Part shown: one piece after another, positions 38,337-50,577 of the stretch
How positions within the stretch are numbered: the stretch's first letter is position 1
Layout of the letters: the number at the start of each line of letters is the position of its first letter
Assembly (NCBI RefSeq): GCF_000710035.2
Contig: NZ_JMJJ01000005.1
Coordinates: forward strand, 868,001 to 932,000
Source: Pantoea ananatis LMG 2665
GTDB taxonomy: Bacteria; Pseudomonadota; Gammaproteobacteria; Enterobacterales; Enterobacteriaceae
Direction: 5' to 3'
DNA length: 64,000 nt
Notes under the pieces: generated by a model
The model's database searches: none
What the model saw: only the letters and a program-made list of their open reading frames with translations
What the model was told of the DNA's origin: nothing
Position numbers and translations under genes: made by a program

Positions 38337-38401
38337 GAAAACTCCTGTTAATAAAAGAACATTAAGGCAGAACTGATTGGAGTCGCAAAGCGGCAAAAAG
38401 T

Positions 38402-38863
38402 TTATTCAGCATGCGGTTGGGGTAAAAAGCAGGCGCGAAGCCGAACGCTGCTGAATAACCAGAGCAGCGCGAGCAGATCGAATAGCGTCAGTAACAGGGG
38501 AAGCGGTGAACTGAGGAAGTCCGCCAGATACAGCTGTGCGCCTTGCCAAATCAGGTTAATTGCTACGGAAAGCATCAACACCTGACGCCAGCTGCGCCAC
38601 ACTCGGGGCAAACGCGAACGATAGCCGGTCAGCAGCAGGCCCGCCAGCGCCGGTAAGCCAAGCGCCAGCCCTACCCAGAAGGCCTGGCGATCGGGATAAA
38701 AGAGCGCCAGAAGATCGTTTCCCTGCTGGCGTGAGGCGCCAGCCATGATCAGCAACAGCCAGGTACGCGACTGCAGCAGCAGAATCAGCCAAAAAAGAAA
38801 CGGCAGACGCAGCTGACCTTTATCGTCGTACTCTTCAGGCGGCCAGACGGAATTAATATTCAC
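38402..38863 (-). CDS. yfeZ: inner-membrane DUF2919 protein YfeZ
   Basis: A 153-residue membrane protein with about four helices (25-45, 60-85, 95-115, 120-140), starting [31 protein letters not shown] in DUF2919 fashion. E. coli YfeZ has about 151 residues and the same place. It overlaps ypeA by 11 bases. Function unknown. Confidence 0.9.
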   Translation of the reverse strand: MNINSVWPPEEYDDKGQLRLPFLFWLILLLQSRTWLLLIMAGASRQQGNDLLALFYPDRQAFWVGLALGLPALAGLLLTGYRSRLPRVWRSWRQVLMLSVAINLIWQGAQLYLADFLSSPLPLLLTLFDLLALLWLFSSVRLRACFLPQPHAE

Positions 38864-39278
38864 GATCTTCGATTAAACGTTTACCCAGCAACACCACATC
38901 GACCGTTTCATAGTCGAGTTTTTCATAGAAGGCGACGACCTGATCGTTTTCTTCACGTACCATCAAATGGATTTTTGGGCAGCCGCGCGCAATGAGTTTT
39001 TTTTCAAGCCGGTTCATCAAGGCATTGGCAAAACCACGCCCCTGATAATCAGGATGCACGGCCAGATAGTAGGCCGCCCCGCGATGCCCGTCGTAGCCGC
39101 CCATGACCGTTCCGACAACTTCACCGCCCACTTCAGCCACCAGAAAAAGATCGGCGTCGTGATGCATTTTACGTTCGATATCCAGTTCCGGATCGTTCCA
39201 CGGGCGTAACAAATCACAGCGTTCCCAGAGCGTGATTACTTCTTCAAAGTCTTCCTGGCGGAAGGTGCGGATTTCCAT
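38853..39278 (-). CDS. ypeA: GNAT acetyltransferase YpeA
   Basis: A 141-residue GNAT-family acetyltransferase. The acetyl-CoA loop is [18 protein letters not shown] near residues 77-94, and [10 protein letters not shown] marks motif B. E. coli YpeA has 141 residues with the same order upstream of amiA. Substrate unknown. First gene of a ypeA-yfeZ-yfeY cluster, divergent from amiA. Confidence 0.93.
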   Translation of the reverse strand: MEIRTFRQEDFEEVITLWERCDLLRPWNDPELDIERKMHHDADLFLVAEVGGEVVGTVMGGYDGHRGAAYYLAVHPDYQGRGFANALMNRLEKKLIARGCPKIHLMVREENDQVVAFYEKLDYETVDVVLLGKRLIEDREY

Positions 39279-39475
39279 CTTCTTTTCCTGCTATTTACCA
39301 CAATTTGCTGATTATCACGCTTTCTTCGTCGGGCGCAACCCTCCCCACTGGCGGCAACGTTAAAAAAAAGGGATTTGGCTGTTAGTGGGCTGAAATACAA
39401 AGTAATAACCTGAAATGCTTGAAAGATCGCCCTGGCGCTAACGTTACGCTATAACACTTTGCATGATTGTTGCTT

Positions 39476-40333
39476 ATGGACCTGCACATGCATTTGCTTA
39501 AACGTTTGATTCACCGCCGCCAGCTTCTGCTGTCAGGACTGGCGCTGGCTGTTTTGTCCCCGCGCGCCGTTCAGGCGAAAGAACAGCAGGCTTCGCTCTC
39601 TTCTCGTCACTCCTCACCCAAGCCACCCACCAGTAACGGTAAACGCATTGTGATGATCGATCCGGGGCACGGCGGGATTGATTCGGGTGCGGTAGGCGAA
39701 GAAGGCGCGGAAGAGAAACATATCGTCCTGGAAATTGCCAATAACGTGCGCCGTGAACTGCAGTCCCATCCGCGCATTGAGGTGCGGCTGACGCGCGACA
39801 GCGATCACTTTATTCCGCTTTATCAGCGCGTGGAAATTGCCCATCAGCATGGCGCGAATCTGTTTATGTCCATCCATGCCGATGGCTACACCAGCCCCGA
39901 TGCCAACGGCGCCTCAGTCTTCGCCCTGTCCAACCGCGGTGCCAGCAGTAGCATGGCGCGCTATCTGTCAAACAGAGAGAACGATGCCGACAAGGTCGGT
40001 GGCGCAAAGGTGGAAGCGCAGGATCACTATCTGCAGCAGATCCTCTTTGACCTGGTGCAAACGGATACCATTAAGAACAGCCTGACGCTGGGTAAACATG
40101 TGCTGGATCAGATCCGTCCGGTGCACCACCTTCACAGTCAGCACACGGAACAGGCCGCTTTTGCCGTATTAAAATCCCCGTCGATTCCCTCGGTACTGGT
40201 GGAAACCTCGTTTATCACCAACCCACGGGAAGAGCAGCTATTGGGCACCAGCGCGTTTCGTCAAAAAATCGCGTCGGCTATCGCCACGGGAATAATCAAC
40301 TACTTTGATGAGTACGATCGCCGAATGTCATAA
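39476..40333 (+). CDS. amiA: N-acetylmuramoyl-L-alanine amidase AmiA
   Basis: Periplasmic zinc amidase splitting septal peptidoglycan for daughter-cell separation, activated by EnvC in E. coli. The product has about 285 residues. The N-terminus holds a twin-arginine signal (HRRQLLLSGLALAVLSPRAVQA), so export by Tat is expected. The catalytic domain has DPGHGGIDSGAVG, the zinc-ligand Glu in EKHIVLEIA, FMSIHADGYT and LVETSFITNPREE. The start is unclear: ATG at 39476 or 39488, with no strong ribosome binding site. hemF follows after 48 bp, probably co-transcribed. Confidence 0.94.
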   Translation: MDLHMHLLKRLIHRRQLLLSGLALAVLSPRAVQAKEQQASLSSRHSSPKPPTSNGKRIVMIDPGHGGIDSGAVGEEGAEEKHIVLEIANNVRRELQSHPRIEVRLTRDSDHFIPLYQRVEIAHQHGANLFMSIHADGYTSPDANGASVFALSNRGASSSMARYLSNRENDADKVGGAKVEAQDHYLQQILFDLVQTDTIKNSLTLGKHVLDQIRPVHHLHSQHTEQAAFAVLKSPSIPSVLVETSFITNPREEQLLGTSAFRQKIASAIATGIINYFDEYDRRMS

Positions 40334-40336
40334 TGA

Positions 40337-41296
<960 letters not shown>

Positions 41297-41301
41297 CGTT
41301 C

Positions 41302-41333
41302 GTCTTCCTGCCCCGCGTAACGGGCAGGAAGAC
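41302..41333 (+). terminator. 12-bp hairpin after hemF
   Basis: GTCTTCCTGCCC (41302-41313) pairs perfectly with GGGCAGGAAGAC (41322-41333), 8-base loop. There is no T-tract, so it may protect the transcript end or act with Rho. Confidence 0.5.
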
Positions 41334-41363
41334 AAAGTTAACAGCGCTTTCATGCGCGAAGGT

Positions 41364-41389
41364 GAAAATCGGGGCTGCATGCGGCCCCG
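41364..41389 (-). terminator. probable terminator of maeB
   Basis: On the minus strand CGGGGC-n8-GCCCCG (41370-41389) is followed by ATTTTC, 6 bp after the maeB stop. Confidence 0.55.
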
Positions 41390-41394
41390 TTGTG

Positions 41395-43674
41395 TTACAG
41401 CGGCTGGGTTTGTGCTTCTACCACCGCCAGCGCCACCATATTAACGATGCGCCGCACGGAGGCGATGCGGGTGAGTACGTGCACGGGTTTGGTCATCCCC
41501 ATCAGCACCGGCCCCACCGTCACGCCGTCAGCGTGCGAGACGCGCAGCAGGTTGTAGCTGATTCGTGCCGCCTCCACGTTGGGCATAATCAACAGGTTGG
41601 CGCTGCCTTTCAGCGGGCTGTCGGGCATGATCTCCCGACGAATGCTCTCTACCAGTGCCGCATCGCCGTGCATCTCGCCGTCAATTTCCAGCTCAGGTGC
41701 GCGCTGCTGCACCAGCGCCAGTACGTCACGCATTTTTCGAGCGCCAGGAGAATTTGAGGTGCCAAAGCTGGAGTGCGACAGCAGGGCAACCCGCGGTTCA
41801 ATACCAAATCGCCGCACGGTTTCGGCCGCCATTAACGTGATGTCCGCTAACTGTTCGGGTGTGGGATCTTCATTTACGTAGGTATCCGCAATAAAGGTGT
41901 TGCCGTGCGGCAGCAGCAAGGCATTCATGGCCCCTGCCACTTTCACATCGGAACGCAGGCCCAGCACTTTCTCCACAATCTCGTAGTGCTCGTTGTAATC
42001 CCCGATGGTGCCGCAGATGAGCGCATCCGCTTCACCGCGATAGACCATGATGGCCCCAATGAGCGTCGGATTACCGATCACCGCGCGCTGTGCCTGCTCG
42101 GGCGTTACGCCGCGCCGCTTCATCATCTGGTAATACTCGTTCCAGTATGCTTTAAAACGGGGATCGGATTCGTTGTTGACGATTTCGAAATCCTTTCCGG
42201 CTTCGATCTTCAGCCCCTGCTTTTCAAGGCGCATCGCGATAACGTTCGGGCGGCCTATCAAAACAGGTTTTGCCAGCCCCAACGACACTAATTCCTGCGT
42301 CGCATGCAGCACCCGAACCTCTTCCCCCTCTGCCAGCACCACGCGCTTCGGCGCTTTGCGCGCCTGAGAGAAAATCGGTTTCATAAACAGATTGGTTTTA
42401 TAGACGAATTCCGTGAGCTGTTCGCGATAGGCGTCGAAGTCGCTAATGGGCCGGGTCGCCACACCGGAATCCATCGCCGCCTTCGCCACCGCCGGGGCGA
42501 TCTGCACAATTAACCGGGGATCGAAGGGTTTGGGGATCAGATATTCCGGGCCAAAGCTCAGGTCCTGATCGCTATAGGCCGAAGCCACCACATCGCTCTG
42601 CTCCGCCTGCGCCAGCTCGGCTATCGCGTGCACCGCCGCCAGCTTCATCTCTTCATTGATGGCCGTTGCGCCAACATCCAGCGCTCCCCGAAAGATAAAC
42701 GGAAAGCACAGGACGTTATTCACCTGATTAGGATAGTCAGAACGGCCGGTGCAGATAATGGCGTCAGGCCGCACGGCCTTAGCGAGCGGCGGCAGAATTT
42801 CTGGCTGCGGATTCGCCAGCGCCAGAATCAGCGGATCGCTGGCCATGGTTTTGACCATGTCAGGCGTCAGGACATCCGGGCCAGAGCAGCCCAGAAAAAT
42901 GTCGGCGCCCTCAATAACCTCGGCCAGCGTACGTTTTCCCTGATCCTCAACCGCATAGTCGGCCTTGGTCTCCGCCATATTGGGCTCGCGCCCTCGGTAG
43001 ATCAGCCCTTTTGAATCGCACACCTGAATATTGTGCTTCTGCAAACCCAACGCGACCAGCAGATTCATGCAGGCAATCGCCGAGGCGCCCGCGCCGGAGA
43101 CCACCAGCCGCACGTCGGAAATCGCCTTCTTGATAATACGCAATCCGTTTAACACCGCCGCCGTGCAGATAATCGCCGTGCCGTGCTGATCGTCGTGGAA
43201 CACCGGGATTTTCATGCGTTGCCGTAGCTGCTGCTCAATATAGAAACACTCTGGCGCTTTGATATCTTCCAGGTTGATGCCGCCGAAGGTGGGTTCCAGC
43301 GCCGCGACGATCTCAATCAGCTTATCGGGATCGTGCTCATCGACCTCAATATCAAAGACGTCAATACCGGCAAACTTCTTGAATAAAACGCCCTTGCCTT
43401 CCATCACCGGCTTACCGGCCAGCGCACCAATGTTGCCCAGGCCCAGCACCGCCGTGCCGTTAGAAATGACCGCCACCAGATTACCGCGTGCGGTGTATTT
43501 ATGGGCGGCCAGGGGATCGGCGGCAATTTCTAAGCAGGGTGCGGCGACGCCGGGTGAATAGGCCAGGGCCAGATCGCGCTGAGTGGCCAGCGGTTTAGTG
43601 GGCGAGACCTGAATCTTGCCGGGAGTGGGATACTGGTGAAAATCGAGCGCACTTTGCTTCAGTTGGTCATCCAT
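41395..43674 (-). CDS. maeB: NADP-dependent malic enzyme MaeB
   Basis: Cytosolic enzyme converting malate to pyruvate, CO2 and NADPH. The 759 residues equal E. coli MaeB. The N-terminal malic domain (about 1-430) has the Tyr/Lys catalytic region, metal-binding [21 protein letters not shown] and the nucleotide loop [16 protein letters not shown]. The C-terminal third (about 430-759) is a phosphotransacetylase-like regulatory domain, as in E. coli, where it mediates acetyl-CoA inhibition. Divergent from talA, as in E. coli. Confidence 0.98.
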   Translation of the reverse strand: MDDQLKQSALDFHQYPTPGKIQVSPTKPLATQRDLALAYSPGVAAPCLEIAADPLAAHKYTARGNLVAVISNGTAVLGLGNIGALAGKPVMEGKGVLFKKFAGIDVFDIEVDEHDPDKLIEIVAALEPTFGGINLEDIKAPECFYIEQQLRQRMKIPVFHDDQHGTAIICTAAVLNGLRIIKKAISDVRLVVSGAGASAIACMNLLVALGLQKHNIQVCDSKGLIYRGREPNMAETKADYAVEDQGKRTLAEVIEGADIFLGCSGPDVLTPDMVKTMASDPLILALANPQPEILPPLAKAVRPDAIICTGRSDYPNQVNNVLCFPFIFRGALDVGATAINEEMKLAAVHAIAELAQAEQSDVVASAYSDQDLSFGPEYLIPKPFDPRLIVQIAPAVAKAAMDSGVATRPISDFDAYREQLTEFVYKTNLFMKPIFSQARKAPKRVVLAEGEEVRVLHATQELVSLGLAKPVLIGRPNVIAMRLEKQGLKIEAGKDFEIVNNESDPRFKAYWNEYYQMMKRRGVTPEQAQRAVIGNPTLIGAIMVYRGEADALICGTIGDYNEHYEIVEKVLGLRSDVKVAGAMNALLLPHGNTFIADTYVNEDPTPEQLADITLMAAETVRRFGIEPRVALLSHSSFGTSNSPGARKMRDVLALVQQRAPELEIDGEMHGDAALVESIRREIMPDSPLKGSANLLIMPNVEAARISYNLLRVSHADGVTVGPVLMGMTKPVHVLTRIASVRRIVNMVALAVVEAQTQPL

Positions 43675-44034
43675 TTGACATCCTTCTTCGCCAGGTAAGT
43701 GAACGCCCAGTATAGAAAGCAGACAACCACAAAGCGGTGAGGCGCTTCAAAGAACCTCATTTCTTAAGGCACAGATTGTTACAGTCTGGTCTGCGTCATT
43801 TGTCATGGCTGCTATTCTTAATAACCGGGCAGTCGTTATCCGCAGAAATGTCATCTCGGATGATTGCGCGCTACCCCCATCGCACAACATTCAGAGAAAA
43901 CGCATTTTCACTGCACCCTGTCTGTTGCAAGGTGGTGAGTCGGCGTTACTGCGACCGGTAATGTCTGCACTGATTAGGGCACGAGGCCAGAGGTGTTCCC
44001 TTTCGTTACAACGTTTTTTTCAAGGAGTGTAGAA
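43675..44034. other. maeB-talA divergent promoter region
   Basis: A 360-bp gap without a gene that I can support. It must hold the maeB and talA promoters. In E. coli talA-tktB is RpoS-dependent; I could not define a sigma-S promoter with confidence. A short inverted repeat CAGA-n8-TCTG lies near 43781. Confidence 0.4.
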
Positions 44035-44985
44035 ATGAACCAGCTTGAAGCCCTTAAACAGTTCACTACCGTGGTGGCTGACAGTGGCGATATCGAATCG
44101 ATTCGAAATTATCACCCACAAGATGCGACCACCAACCCCTCGCTTATTCTGAAAGCATCTGCTCTCCAGCCTTACAAACACCTGATTGATGACGCCATCG
44201 ACTATGCGAAAAAGCAGGGCGGCAGCAAAGAGACGCAGATCATCAACGCCAGCGACAAAGTGGCAATCAATCTCGGTATGGAAATCCTGAAAAGCATACC
44301 GGGCCGTGTTTCGACCGAAGTGGATGCGCGCCTCTCCTTCGATCGTGGCATGTGCGTCACGAAAGCGGAAAAGCTGGTTCGCATGTATGAAGAACACGGC
44401 ATTGACCGCTCACGCATCCTGATCAAACTGGCTTCCACCTGGGAAGGCATTAAGGCGGCTGAAGAACTGGAAAAAAATGGTATCCAGTGCAACCTGACCT
44501 TGCTGTTCTCCTTCGCGCAGGCCCGTGCCTGTGCCGAAGCCGGTGTTTACCTGATTTCACCTTTTGTGGGCCGTATTTACGACTGGTACAACACCCGCAA
44601 ACCGATGGACCCGTATCACGTGGATGAAGATCCCGGCGTGAAATCCGTACGCCGCATTTACGATTACTACAAGAAGCACCGCTATGACACCATCATCATG
44701 GGCGCCAGCTTCCGTAAAGTTGAGCAGGTGCTTGCCCTGGCCGGTTGTGACCGCCTGACGCTTTCGCCTAACCTGCTGGAAGAGTTGCAAAACAGTGAGG
44801 AGCCCGTAGAGCGCAAGCTCGAACCCTCAACCGAATGTTTCCACCAGCCTTCCCCGCTGTCCGAAGCCGAATTCCGTTGGGAACATAATCAGGACCCGAT
44901 GGCGGTAGAGAAACTGGCAGACGGTATTCGTCAGTTCGCCGTTGACCAGCAAAAACTGGAAGATGTGCTGGCAGCGCGCCTGTAG
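44035..44985 (+). CDS. talA: transaldolase A
   Basis: Pentose-phosphate enzyme exchanging three-carbon units between sedoheptulose-7-phosphate and glyceraldehyde-3-phosphate. From the ATG at 44035 it has 316 residues, as in E. coli TalA; a longer frame from 43993 lacks homology. The Schiff-base lysine lies in [17 protein letters not shown] (about 131), and DATTNPSLI is near 30. AAGGAG precedes the ATG. The pairing with tktB identifies it as the talA paralogue rather than talB. Confidence 0.97.
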   Translation: MNQLEALKQFTTVVADSGDIESIRNYHPQDATTNPSLILKASALQPYKHLIDDAIDYAKKQGGSKETQIINASDKVAINLGMEILKSIPGRVSTEVDARLSFDRGMCVTKAEKLVRMYEEHGIDRSRILIKLASTWEGIKAAEELEKNGIQCNLTLLFSFAQARACAEAGVYLISPFVGRIYDWYNTRKPMDPYHVDEDPGVKSVRRIYDYYKKHRYDTIIMGASFRKVEQVLALAGCDRLTLSPNLLEELQNSEEPVERKLEPSTECFHQPSPLSEAEFRWEHNQDPMAVEKLADGIRQFAVDQQKLEDVLAARL

Positions 44986-45003
44986 TTTTCCCCCTCTTTT
45001 ACC

Positions 45004-45023
45004 GGGCGGGAGCACTCCCGCCC
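45004..45023 (+). other. hairpin between talA and tktB
   Basis: GGGCGGGAG-ca-CTCCCGCCC is a GC-rich palindrome in the 63-base talA-tktB spacer. No T-tract follows; it may stabilise the talA transcript within the operon. Confidence 0.5.
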
Positions 45024-45048
45024 TGATGCTTAACAAGGGAGACCCTTT

Positions 45049-47049
45049 ATGTCCTCACGCAGAGAGTTGGCTAATGCGATTCGCGCATTAAGTATGGATG
45101 CGGTACAAAAAGCAAAATCAGGTCATCCTGGTGCGCCAATGGGCATGGCTGATATCGCCGAAGTCCTGTGGCGCGATTTCCTCCAGCACAACCCAACCAA
45201 CCCCGCCTGGCTGGATCGTGACCGCTTTATCCTTTCAAATGGCCACGGTTCCATGCTGCTGTACAGCCTGTTGCACCTGACCGGATACGATCTGCCGATT
45301 GAAGAACTGAAAAACTTCCGCCAGCTCCACTCTAAAACGCCGGGCCACCCGGAAATTGGCTATACGCCAGGCGTGGAAACGACCACAGGTCCGCTGGGCC
45401 AGGGCCTGGCGAACGCCGTTGGTCTGGCGATTGCTGAGCGCACGCTGGCGGCCCAGTTTAACCGTCCCGATCACGATATCGTCGATCACTTCACCTATGT
45501 TTTCATGGGCGACGGTTGTCTGATGGAAGGCATTTCTCATGAAGTCTGCTCGCTGGCCGGTACGCTCGGACTGGGCAAACTGATTGGCTTCTACGATCAC
45601 AACGGTATTTCTATTGATGGTGAAACCGAAGGCTGGTTTACCGACGATACGCACAAACGCTTTGAAGCCTATAACTGGCACGTTGTGGGTGAAATCGACG
45701 GTCATGACGCCGATGCGGTTAAAGCCGCGATTCAGGAAGCGCAGAGCGTCACCGACAAGCCGTCACTGATCATCTGCCGTACGGTCATTGGCTTCGGCTC
45801 ACCGAATAAAGCCGGTAAAGAAGAAGCCCACGGCGCGGCGTTAGGCGAAGAAGAAGTGGCGCTGACCCGTAAGCAACTGGGCTGGAACTATCCGGCGTTT
45901 GAGATCCCCAAAGAGATTTACCAGCAGTGGGATGCCAAACAGGCCGGCGCTGAGCGCGAAAAAGCCTGGAACAACAAACTGGCGGCCTATAAGCAGGCTT
46001 ATCCAGAGCTGGCGGCCGAGTACGAGCGCCGCATGAACGGCGGCATGCCGGCAAACTGGGAAGCGGAAACCGCGAAGTTTATTGCCGAGCTGCAGGCCAA
46101 TCCGCAAAAAATTGCCAGCCGCAAGGCCTCGCAGAATGCCCTGGAAGCCTATGGCAAACTGCTGCCAGAGTTTCTGGGCGGTTCTGCCGACCTGGCACCG
46201 AGCAACCTCACCATCTGGTCTGGCTCAAAATCCATCAAAGACGATCCGGCCGGAAACTACATCCATTACGGCGTGCGTGAATTTGGCATGACGGCGATCG
46301 GTAACGGCATTGCCCACCACGGCGGCTTCGTGCCCTATACCGCCACCTTCCTGATGTTCGTTGAGTACGCCCGTAACGCGGCGCGCATGGCGGCACTCAT
46401 GAAGGCCCGGCAGATTATGGTGTATACCCATGACTCCATTGGCCTGGGCGAGGACGGCCCGACCCACCAGCCGGTTGAGCAAATTGCCAGCCTGCGCGTG
46501 ACGCCAAACATGAGCGTATGGCGCCCCTGTGACCAGGTGGAGACGGCAATAGCCTGGCAGGCAGCGATTGAGCGCCACCATGGCCCGACAGCGCTGATCC
46601 TGTCGCGTCAGAACCTGGCTCAGCCTGAGCGTACCGCAGAGCAGGTGGCTAACATCAAGCGCGGCGGTTATGTGCTGAAGGAGTGCGACGGCACGCCAGA
46701 CATCATCCTGATTGCGACCGGCTCCGAGGTAGAAATAACCCTGGGTGCCGCGACGAAGTTGACAACTGGCGGTCACAAGGTGCGCGTGGTTTCACTGCCC
46801 TCCACTGACCTGTTTGACGCACAGGATGCCGCTTACCGTGAGTCGGTGCTGCCTTCTGCGGTCAAAGCGCGCGTGGCGGTAGAAGCAGGCATCGCCGACT
46901 ACTGGTATAAATATGTTGGCCTGGACGGTGCCATTGTGGGCATGACGACCTTCGGCGAGTCGGCGCCGGCCGAGAAGCTGTTTGCTGAATTTGGCTTTAC
47001 GGTGGAAAACATCGTCAGCCATGCAGAAGCACTGCTGAAACCCGCATAA
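45049..47049 (+). CDS. tktB: transketolase B
   Basis: Thiamine-diphosphate enzyme moving two-carbon units in the pentose-phosphate pathway. It has 666 residues (E. coli TktB 667). Motifs: [33 protein letters not shown], the ThDP/Mg motif [18 protein letters not shown]...N (about 154 on), [19 protein letters not shown] and the C-terminal [11 protein letters not shown]. It lies 63 bp after talA and is probably in one operon with it. Confidence 0.97.
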   Translation: MSSRRELANAIRALSMDAVQKAKSGHPGAPMGMADIAEVLWRDFLQHNPTNPAWLDRDRFILSNGHGSMLLYSLLHLTGYDLPIEELKNFRQLHSKTPGHPEIGYTPGVETTTGPLGQGLANAVGLAIAERTLAAQFNRPDHDIVDHFTYVFMGDGCLMEGISHEVCSLAGTLGLGKLIGFYDHNGISIDGETEGWFTDDTHKRFEAYNWHVVGEIDGHDADAVKAAIQEAQSVTDKPSLIICRTVIGFGSPNKAGKEEAHGAALGEEEVALTRKQLGWNYPAFEIPKEIYQQWDAKQAGAEREKAWNNKLAAYKQAYPELAAEYERRMNGGMPANWEAETAKFIAELQANPQKIASRKASQNALEAYGKLLPEFLGGSADLAPSNLTIWSGSKSIKDDPAGNYIHYGVREFGMTAIGNGIAHHGGFVPYTATFLMFVEYARNAARMAALMKARQIMVYTHDSIGLGEDGPTHQPVEQIASLRVTPNMSVWRPCDQVETAIAWQAAIERHHGPTALILSRQNLAQPERTAEQVANIKRGGYVLKECDGTPDIILIATGSEVEITLGAATKLTTGGHKVRVVSLPSTDLFDAQDAAYRESVLPSAVKARVAVEAGIADYWYKYVGLDGAIVGMTTFGESAPAEKLFAEFGFTVENIVSHAEALLKPA

Positions 47050-47101
47050 TCCACTTGCTGCTGAGCGACCTGCTGCTTTGCGTCAGGTCGCCTGGCCAAC
47101 A

Positions 47102-47136
47102 CGACGTGCCAGCCCTGCGCTGGCACGTCGCTTTTC
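47102..47136 (+). terminator. terminator of talA-tktB
   Basis: CGACGTGCCAGC (47102-47113) pairs perfectly with GCTGGCACGTCG (47119-47130), 5-base loop, followed by CTTTTCT. Confidence 0.8.
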
Positions 47137-47271
47137 TGAACGCCTGTTTTCGTCTCTCTCAGCCTCTCCCACTTTCTCAGCCCTACTCCCGGCAAGGGAT
47201 GCAGGCTATCTCACGCCTGCACCGTTCGGGAGCCATGCTGCTTTGCGAGCGCTTCAGTCGGCGTAACAGGT

Positions 47272-48633
47272 TTACTTGAGAAAATGGCTCAGTAATAACA
47301 ACGAGAGCGAAACGTTAATGGCCCCGCCGATGCGCGTGGCGATCTGCGCAAACGGCATCAGGCCCATGCGGTTACCGGCGGTAAGAATCGCCACATCGCC
47401 CGTACCGCCCTGCCCACTCTGGCAGCAGGAAACAATGGCAACATCGATGGGATGCATGCCAATCTTTTTCCCGACAAAGAAGCCCGTTGCGACCAGCGCA
47501 CTGACCGTGCTGATAATCACCAGCAGGTTGGTGAGCGTAAACGCGGTAACCAGAATATGCCAGGGCGTGATGGCGACGCCGACGGCAAACAGAACCGGAT
47601 AGGTTACCGCCGTGCGGAAGAAGCGATAGACCACCTGAGAACCGGCCAGAATACGCGGAGAAACCCCATTCACCAGTTTTACCAGCACGGCCAGAAACAG
47701 CATCCCTACCGGCGCAGGCAGTCCTGTCAGCTTCTGCCCTAACATCCCTACCATATAGAGCAGCACCGCCAGCAGCGCCCCGGACGCAATCGCCGTCACG
47801 TCAACTTTACCGGAGAAAACGGACTGCAGCGGCTCGGGTTCAACATTGGTCACGTTTGGCATCAGCTGGCCTTCCCCGGTGAGGTGCGGATAACGTTTAC
47901 CCAGTTGGTTCAGACAGCCGGAGATAATAATGGCGGTCACGCCACCCAGCATAACCATGGGCAGGATGCGGCCCAGCGCCACGCCCTGATCCATATGGAG
48001 CAATGCCGCATAGCCGATGGAGAGCGGAATGGCACCTTCACCGACGCCTCCCGCCATAATGGGCAGAATGATGAAAAAGAAAATCTGGAAGGGTTCCAGC
48101 CCCAGCGCTAAACCCACGCCCATGCCGACAATCATCCCCACGATTTCACCACAGAGCATGGGGAAAAAGATGCGCAGAAAGCCCTGGATCAGCACCGTGC
48201 GGTTCATGCTCATGATGCTGCCAACAATGATGCAGCAAATGTAAAGATAGAGAATATTGGTCGATTTGTAGAATTGCGTCGTGGACGTTACCACGATGTC
48301 GGGAAGCAAACCGTAGTACACCAGCGCAGAAGGAATAAAGGTGGCGCAGATAGCCGCTGCCCCTAAACGGCCCACCACGGGCAGGCGTTTGCCAAACTCT
48401 CCGCAGGCAAAGCCAAAAAAGGCCAGCGTGGCGACCATGACCACGATATCGCTTTTTAGCGTTCCACTCAGGCAGTCTACCGCAATGAGCGCACCGGCCA
48501 GCACAAACAGCGGCAGAGGAATAATCCCGACTTTCCAGTTATCCATAATATGCCACCACTGCTCTTTCAGGGTTTTCCTGCGCGGTGAACGGGTCAGCGT
48601 GTCAGACAGAAAAGAATTATCAGGTGAGCTCAT
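47272..48633 (-). CDS. 2-hydroxycarboxylate (citrate/malate) transporter, CitS/CimH family
   Basis: A 453-residue inner-membrane symporter of the 2HCT family, which carries citrate, malate or related 2-hydroxy acids with Na+ or H+. The paired re-entrant loop motifs are clear: AGGVGEGAIPLSIGYA (about 191-206) and CCQSGQGGTGDVAILTAGNRMGLM (about 405-428). About eleven helices are predicted by eye. It is divergent from a CitA-like kinase, which probably controls it. No citrate lyase, oxaloacetate decarboxylase or citG genes are near, so the substrate may be used by the TCA cycle. It could equally be a malate carrier. Confidence 0.88.
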   Translation of the reverse strand: MSSPDNSFLSDTLTRSPRRKTLKEQWWHIMDNWKVGIIPLPLFVLAGALIAVDCLSGTLKSDIVVMVATLAFFGFACGEFGKRLPVVGRLGAAAICATFIPSALVYYGLLPDIVVTSTTQFYKSTNILYLYICCIIVGSIMSMNRTVLIQGFLRIFFPMLCGEIVGMIVGMGVGLALGLEPFQIFFFIILPIMAGGVGEGAIPLSIGYAALLHMDQGVALGRILPMVMLGGVTAIIISGCLNQLGKRYPHLTGEGQLMPNVTNVEPEPLQSVFSGKVDVTAIASGALLAVLLYMVGMLGQKLTGLPAPVGMLFLAVLVKLVNGVSPRILAGSQVVYRFFRTAVTYPVLFAVGVAITPWHILVTAFTLTNLLVIISTVSALVATGFFVGKKIGMHPIDVAIVSCCQSGQGGTGDVAILTAGNRMGLMPFAQIATRIGGAINVSLSLLLLSHFLK

Positions 48634-48939
48634 TATTATCCTCTTTGCGTCATCGTTTTTTTTTCAGGATGCCGGGAAAAAAGGCGGAATTACGTGAAGA
48701 AGAAGGTATCTGGCATAAAGTTTTAATGGTGTTATTTCCAGAGCGTGATCCGCATCGTGATAATCGCCGTGGTGTTTATGGTTTTTATTCCCCGCTGCCG
48801 TTATTCAGCCTTTCAAGGGGATTTTTTAGCCTATATAATCGATAAAAATCACTATTTATCAAATAATTAAACCGATGTAGTTCCTATTGTTAAAAAGATG
48901 ATACATTGAAGTTATTATTCCAAAATACGTGTGACAGTC
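48634..48939. promoter_or_regulatory. AT-rich divergent promoter region between 2HCT transporter and CitAB-like genes
   Basis: About 300 bp without a supported gene. The part 48820-48930 is strongly AT-rich (runs such as ATTTATCAAATAATTAAA), as usual for CitB/DcuR-type operator regions. Promoters for both directions should be here. I did not define individual sites. Confidence 0.45.
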
Positions 48940-50577
48940 ATGAAGTTGTCATTTCAAACGAAGCTGTTTCTTTCGCTCGTGGTTTTTTCGTCTGTCCTGT
49001 TCGTGTTACTGGGAAGCTATTATTACGTCAGCATCACCCGGCAGCTTTATCAGGCGATGAGCATGCGCGCGAAGGTTCAGGCAGACGAGATCGCGCTGAT
49101 TCCGGAACTGAAAAAAGCGGTGGCGGATCGTGACATCACGACCATCAATGTGCTGATGAAGGCTATCGCCCGGAAAAGCGATGCCAGTTTTATTGTGATT
49201 GGCGATAACCAGGCCCTGCATCTTTTTCACTCGGTGACGGCGGACAGGATTGGCAAACCGCTGGTGGGCGGCGATAACGCAGCGGTGCTGGCAGGGAAAA
49301 GTATCACCACCATTCGGACAGGCGGCCTGGGAATGTCACTGCGAAGTAAGGCGCCTATTCTCAACGATCGCGGCCAGGTCGTCGGTATTGTTTCTGTTGG
49401 CTACCTCGCCCGCTATCTGGATGCCATCACCTTCAGCAACATGATCAACCTGTTGATCGTGGCGGCGCTGGTGCTGATTGCCCTGTTTATTTTCTCCTGG
49501 TTTTTTACCTGTAATATTAAAAAACAGATTTTCTCGCTGGAACCGCGCGAGATCGGCCTGATGGTCCGCCAGCAAAAAGCCATGATGGAATCGATCTATG
49601 AAGGCGTCATTGTTATCAATGAACAACTGCGGATCGAAGTGATTAATCAGGCTGCCCGCAAGCTGCTGGGACTGTCACAGTCCGCCGAGGCGCTGCGCGG
49701 CGAGTCTGTCAGCCAGATCGTCTCCCCCGTGCCCTTTTTATCGCAGCCCGTAATGCTGGAAAAAGATACCCACGATGAAATTTGCCAATTTAACTCGCTG
49801 ACCGTCATCGCCAGCCGGGTGCGCATCATGCTGGAGGACGCGCTAATGGGATGGGTGATCACCTTTCGCGATTTTAACGACATCGATTCCCTCAGCGCCC
49901 AACTCAGCCAGGTGAAACGTTATGTCGATAACCTGCGCATCATGCGTCATGAACAGCTTAACCGCATGAACACGCTTTCCGGGCTGTTGCACATGGGGCG
50001 TTTTGACGAAGCGATTGGTTACATTGAAGCGCAGTCCGAGCACGAGCAGGAGTTGCTGGACTTTGTCTCGGCTCGATTCACTTCGCCTCTGCTGTGCGGC
50101 TTATTACTGGGCAAAGCCGCGCGCGCCAGAGAAAAAGGCGTCATTCTCCATTTTGATCCCGCGTGCCTGATGGATAAGCCGTTTCCCGCGCTTTCCGATG
50201 CCGAACTGATTTCGGTCATTGGCAACCTGCTGGACAACGCCATTGAAGCCACGCAGCGCGCCCCGTTGCCTCATGAACCTGTTGAAGTACTGATTAAACT
50301 CAGTACCCGTGAGCTGCTCATTGAAGTGGCGGATCGCGGCGTGGGCATTACGCCGGCGATCCGCGAGCGCATGTTTGAACGTGGCATGACGACCAAAACC
50401 CGAGGCGATCACGGCATCGGGTTGTATTTAACCGAAAGCTATATTACCCGTGCAGGGGGAACCATTGAGGTCAGCGACAACGTGCCCCGTGGCGCGGTGT
50501 TTTCGCTGTTTATCCCCTGTGCGCAAACCAACAGCTGTCCCGTAACGGAAACGGAGAACGTCCGCGATGCAACATGA
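48940..50577 (+). CDS. CitA/DcuS-family sensor histidine kinase
   Basis: A 545-residue membrane kinase sensing a di- or tricarboxylate. TM1 is at about 9-28; the periplasmic PAS-type (PASp) domain (30-170) includes the binding-site-like SFIVIGDNQALHLFHS and GRNGL-equivalent RTGGLGMSLRSKAPILNDRGQVVGIVSVGY. TM2 lies at about 172-195, then a cytosolic PAS, the H-box RHEQLNRMNTLSGLLHMG and a HATPase domain (IGNLLDNAIEA, RGVGI, HGIGLYL). This architecture is that of CitA/DcuS/DpiB. ATG at 48940 or GTG at 48931 could be the start; neither has a good ribosome binding site. It overlaps the regulator gene by 11 bases. Confidence 0.88.
   Translation: MKLSFQTKLFLSLVVFSSVLFVLLGSYYYVSITRQLYQAMSMRAKVQADEIALIPELKKAVADRDITTINVLMKAIARKSDASFIVIGDNQALHLFHSVTADRIGKPLVGGDNAAVLAGKSITTIRTGGLGMSLRSKAPILNDRGQVVGIVSVGYLARYLDAITFSNMINLLIVAALVLIALFIFSWFFTCNIKKQIFSLEPREIGLMVRQQKAMMESIYEGVIVINEQLRIEVINQAARKLLGLSQSAEALRGESVSQIVSPVPFLSQPVMLEKDTHDEICQFNSLTVIASRVRIMLEDALMGWVITFRDFNDIDSLSAQLSQVKRYVDNLRIMRHEQLNRMNTLSGLLHMGRFDEAIGYIEAQSEHEQELLDFVSARFTSPLLCGLLLGKAARAREKGVILHFDPACLMDKPFPALSDAELISVIGNLLDNAIEATQRAPLPHEPVEVLIKLSTRELLIEVADRGVGITPAIRERMFERGMTTKTRGDHGIGLYLTESYITRAGGTIEVSDNVPRGAVFSLFIPCAQTNSCPVTETENVRDAT

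Noticed and set aside
43993-44034. Longer start for talA
   Set aside because: The extra 14 residues lack homology; AAGGAG and protein length support the ATG at 44035.
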